A DNA stretch of 9,110 nt from an uncultured Prevotella sp. GTDB lineage: Bacteria; Bacteroidota; Bacteroidia; Bacteroidales; Bacteroidaceae. The position numbers were made by a program, and so were the translations under genes. The notes below the pieces were generated by a model, which did no database searches, was not told where the DNA came from, and saw only the letters and a list, made by a program, of their open reading frames with translations. The stretch covers positions 1 through 9,110 of the forward strand of contig CAKQPF010000095.1 of assembly GCA_934256705.1 (NCBI GenBank), written 5' to 3'. Positions 7,114-9,110 of the stretch are shown here, in pieces. Each line of letters begins with the position of its first letter. Position 1 is the stretch's first letter.

Positions 7114-8427
7114 TTACTCACGACCGAGGGTATAGTCAAGGTCAGCCTTGTTGGTGAGGAAATCATAGATGCTCTGATGATAGGTCAGTTCTGCCTGTGT
7201 CAAGGCAGTCTCGCTCTGATTGAGTTCGAGGATAGTGCCTTTTCCCACATCGTATCTCTTTGCTGAAATGCTTACGGCTTTGTCTGCCTGCTTTACGGCT
7301 TGACGGTCAGACTCCAGTTTGGAGATAGAGGTCAGCATGTTCTTGCGATAGCTCTGCGCAGCCATATTGAGCTGGCGTACGGTATTGACACGGGTGTCGG
7401 AGAGCTGCTCCATCTTTATCTTGCTGCTCTTGAGCTTGGTCCAGTTGCTTGCAGTGAAGATAGGAATGTTTACAGAGATAGAAAGCGTGGAACTTGGAGA
7501 ATACTTATAACCGAATACGTTCCAGTCATCATTGGAATATGACTGATATGTGCCGGCTATCTGCATTCCGATTGTAGGCAGGAAGTTGGTGCGCAGTATT
7601 TTGTCAGTCCTCATGAGCAATCCCATATTCATGTCTATCTGGCGGAGTGACGAGTTGTTCTCTATCTCGTTTTCATTTGATTCCGTATTTGAGAGCGTGA
7701 CAGAGTTCTCGTAAGCCTTGAGGGAATCGTTGATAACTATGTCAAAATCAGTGTTTATTCCCATCAGCACCTTGAGTTGCAGAATCGCAAGTTCAAGATC
7801 AGTCTGTGCACTTGTCACGCTTGAATTCATGGAGCGCATCTGCACTTCCGCTGAAATCTTGTCGTATTCGCTTACCTTTCCCACCTGGAACTTCTTGTCA
7901 ACGACGTCAAAGTTTTCCTTTGAGACGTCGTAACTGCGCTGGATGACATCGCGGATGTCCTTGGCGAGAAGGGCTGCATAGTAAGCTTTCGTCACCTGAT
8001 TGATGAGGGAAAGGCGTGATGAGCGTGCTTTTTCCTGTGCCAGAAGGATGTCATCCTTGGTCAATTTCATGTTCTGATAGACGGCAGGAGCGTAAATAGG
8101 CAAAGAAAGAGTGATTCCACCAGTGGCAGTGGTGGTGCCGTCCTTACCCATCTTGAACTCTCCGTTCGGTGTCTTGATTGCAGCCACCTTAATACTATGC
8201 TGGAGAGCAAGCTGGCTTGACACGGTAGGAAGAAGAGATTGCCAGGCTTCCTTGTCGGCAATTTCTTTCAGTCGGATATCCTTGTCTGCTATCTTGATTG
8301 TCGGATTTTCAGCAAGGGCAATCTCTATTGCCTTTTGTAGATTTAGGTCAACGGTCTGGGCAAGCATTGTTGCAGGCATAGAAGCAGCTGTCAATGCACC
8401 CAAAACCATACACTTTAATGTTCTCAT
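7114..8427 (-). CDS. TolC-like outer-membrane efflux channel
   Basis: This 437-aa protein is the first gene of the efflux operon. A signal peptide (MRTLKCMVLGALTAASMPATMLA, cleavage before Gln24) directs export. The mature part shows the internal duplication of outer-membrane efflux proteins: LQKAIEIALAENPTIKIA (30-47) and LPTVSSQLALQHS open repeat one, with long helices to ~222 including FQVGKVSEYDKISAEV (180-195). LRQIDMNMGLLMRTDKIL (261-278) and FLPTIGMQIAGTYQ open repeat two, ending in RYDVGKGTILELNQSE (391-406) and FLTNKADLDYTLG. A trimer would form the outer-membrane barrel and periplasmic tunnel for the pump. Having the channel gene first resembles czcCBA-type order. A 94-bp gap with only a weak 5-bp stem separates it from the adaptor gene. 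Transcription probably starts at the promoter about 50 bp upstream. Confidence 0.93.
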   Translation of the reverse strand: MRTLKCMVLGALTAASMPATMLAQTVDLNLQKAIEIALAENPTIKIADKDIRLKEIADKEAWQSLLPTVSSQLALQHSIKVAAIKTPNGEFKMGKDGTTTATGGITLSLPIYAPAVYQNMKLTKDDILLAQEKARSSRLSLINQVTKAYYAALLAKDIRDVIQRSYDVSKENFDVVDKKFQVGKVSEYDKISAEVQMRSMNSSVTSAQTDLELAILQLKVLMGINTDFDIVINDSLKAYENSVTLSNTESNENEIENNSSLRQIDMNMGLLMRTDKILRTNFLPTIGMQIAGTYQSYSNDDWNVFGYKYSPSSTLSISVNIPIFTASNWTKLKSSKIKMEQLSDTRVNTVRQLNMAAQSYRKNMLTSISKLESDRQAVKQADKAVSISAKRYDVGKGTILELNQSETALTQAELTYHQSIYDFLTNKADLDYTLGRE

Positions 8428-8475
8428 TACGGTATGTATAAGTTATGAAATGATATTTTTCGGAAAAACTATTTG

Positions 8476-8508
8476 CAAAGTTAGAGTTTATTTCCGAGAT
8501 AATAGAAA
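8476..8508 (-). promoter_or_regulatory. Bacteroidetes-type promoter of the efflux operon
   Basis: On the minus strand, TAACTTTG (8476-8483) matches the -7 consensus TAnnTTTG perfectly. TTTC (8505-8508) lies 21 bp upstream as a near match to the -33 TTTG. Transcription would start near 8470, giving a leader of about 40 nt before the channel ATG at 8427. An alternating TA run (8511-8521) sits just upstream. No regulator gene is present in the window, and I see no obvious operator. Confidence 0.65.
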
Positions 8509-8673
8509 TGTATATATATATTTATGCTAATTTAACACGGAAATAATGATATACACGACTTAAGCCCATAAATCTATGAATTTTAGAGATTTCATGACGT
8601 ACATAAAGGTTTCAGGCAATCAATGGAAATCAAGGAAAAGAGGTCAGGCAATCTTGAATGTGGGGTAAAATGA

Positions 8674-8712
8674 CAAAATGTAAGCAAATGTACTGTTATT
8701 GCTTGCATTTTG
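8674..8712. terminator. 14-bp hairpin, possible terminator
   Basis: CAAAATGTAAGCAA (8674-8687) and TTGCTTGCATTTTG (8699-8712) pair at 13 of 14 positions around an 11-nt loop. CTTTT follows on the plus strand, and a short TCATTTTA on the minus strand. It could terminate a transcript coming from beyond the right edge (minus strand) or act in either direction. No gene next to it confirms the role. Confidence 0.4.
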
Positions 8713-8811
8713 CTTTTGAAAAACATCCGGATTTACAAGCCGTTTTAGCGTCGTTGTTTAGCTTTGTAAACCCGTAATTCTTCTTTCCTCATGCCAAATC
8801 AAAGCTTTTGA

Positions 8812-8921
8812 GAGTGAAAACTAAGGTTTTGCGTTGCGAAAGCATAGCTTTTACGTTGTAATATCATAGCTTTTACGACCTGATAACTAAACTATTGCAT
8901 CGCAAAAGCTATGCTTTTACA
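8812..8921. repeat. Tandem array of five 22-bp units
   Basis: Five contiguous 22-bp units start at 8812, 8834, 8856, 8878 and 8900, with no spacers. Units 2 and 3 match at 18 of 22 positions and share CATAGCTTTTACG. Unit 5 has a similar core with the central triplet flipped (AAAGC-TAT-GCTTTT). Units 1 and 4 share a second version, with AACTAA followed by a T-containing run and TTGC. In units 2 and 5 the core AAAGC-NNN-GCTTT can form a hairpin. A degenerate sixth unit (CAAAGCTTTTG, one base out of phase) may precede the array. Such AT-rich tandem repeats occur between genes in Bacteroidales; their function is unknown to me. Confidence 0.75.
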
Positions 8922-9037
8922 GGCAAAAAATCACGTCGGTGAAATCCGTTGTTTTGCATCTTGCTAATAGTCAGCATTATAGTGATTTTGTCAAGAATCC
9001 GATATTTCGGACCGTTTGCGGATTTGGCGGTTTTTAT

Positions 9038-9105
9038 GGCGCACCCGACAAACCCTGTGGGGCGCTATGCAGATGCTAACCCAAAACTGTTGCCAAACGA
9101 TACAT
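9038..9105. repeat. Right copy of the ~70-bp inverted repeat
   Basis: This 68-bp stretch is the inverted partner of 7-76 and is oriented so that both copies have their GGCGCACC end facing the window interior. On the plus strand, GCGC-A-CCC-G-ACA and TGT-GGG-GCGC (9039-9065) can pair into a stem with two single-base bulges and loop AACCC. In the left copy the outer GCGC pairing is weakened by substitutions. Here the repeat lies in non-coding DNA. With the preceding AT it forms a 23-codon frame, ATG 9036 to TGA 9107 (MAHPTNPVGRYA, then DANPKLLPNDT), which may be chance. Confidence 0.88.
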
Positions 9106-9110
9106 GAAGA

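Larger units (their letters stand above)
8428..9037. other. Gene-free region upstream of the efflux operon
   Basis: About 610 bp with no convincing coding frame on either strand. It holds the efflux promoter (8476-8508), a 14-bp hairpin (8674-8712), a bulged inverted repeat (TTTACAAGC at 8732-8740 with GCTTTGTAAA at 8761-8770), a 22-bp tandem array (8812-8921), and overlapping short hairpins at 8995-9027 such as TCCGA-TATT-TCGGA, followed by a T-run at 9031-9035. I see no tRNA or known riboswitch in it. Confidence 0.7.

Noticed and set aside
2796..8427. Heavy-metal (Czc/Cus) efflux assignment
   Set aside because: Gene order and the PII-like neighbour suggest it, but the TM4 motif is VDD rather than the metal-type single Asp, and no Met or His metal-binding clusters are evident in the adaptor.
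8812..8921. CRISPR array
   Set aside because: The 22-bp units are contiguous with no spacers, are divergent from each other, and no cas gene is present.

Overview
The window looks like Bacteroidales chromosomal DNA, most likely Prevotellaceae (Prevotella/Segatella-like). Grounds: a Bacteroidetes-type promoter (TTTC, 21 bp, TAACTTTG), weak or absent Shine-Dalgarno sequences, a TonB-receptor-type protein with a carboxypeptidase-regulatory-like domain, a Bacteroidetes-style GH28, and a TolC/adaptor/RND/PII-like gene order. The family placement is inference from style, not a database result. Every confident gene lies on the minus strand, so the window reads biologically from right to left.

Right to left: positions 9038-9105 hold a 68-bp repeat copy. 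About 600 bp of gene-free DNA follows (roughly 8428-9037), containing a tandem array of five 22-bp units, several hairpins and the promoter of the next operon. That operon encodes a complete tripartite efflux system: TolC-like outer-membrane channel (7114-8427), lipoprotein periplasmic adaptor (6006-7019) and RND inner-membrane pump (2796-5978). It is followed by a 97-aa PII-like protein (2395-2688) and a likely terminator (2336-2377). The pump carries the VDD motif of drug-type (HAE-1) RND proteins, although the channel-adaptor-pump gene order and the PII-like gene recall metal-efflux (Czc-type) loci. A separate secreted GH28 pectinase-like gene follows (811-2184). Next is a 156-bp gap with a strong dyad, then the start of a TonB-receptor-like outer-membrane protein gene (window edge to 654).

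The most notable structural fact is that the first and last ~75 bp are near-identical copies of one ~70-bp element in inverted orientation (66 of 70 aligned positions match). The left copy interrupts the TonB-receptor-like gene at about codon 193. Either the window lies between two copies of a dispersed repeat or insertion element (perhaps a contig broken at repeats), or the whole 9 kb is bounded by an inverted pair. The sequence cannot decide between these. The left 0.7 kb is visibly more AT-rich than the efflux operon.

Functionally, the efflux operon is a self-contained export machine with a possible small soluble regulator. The GH28 and the broken outer-membrane protein point to plant-polysaccharide use in a gut or oral habitat. 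I found no convincing tRNA, rRNA, CRISPR array or transposase gene. The best candidates for something undescribed are the ~70-bp hairpin-forming repeat, the 22-bp tandem array, and the intercistronic hairpin with a tiny ORF overlapping the PII-like start codon.
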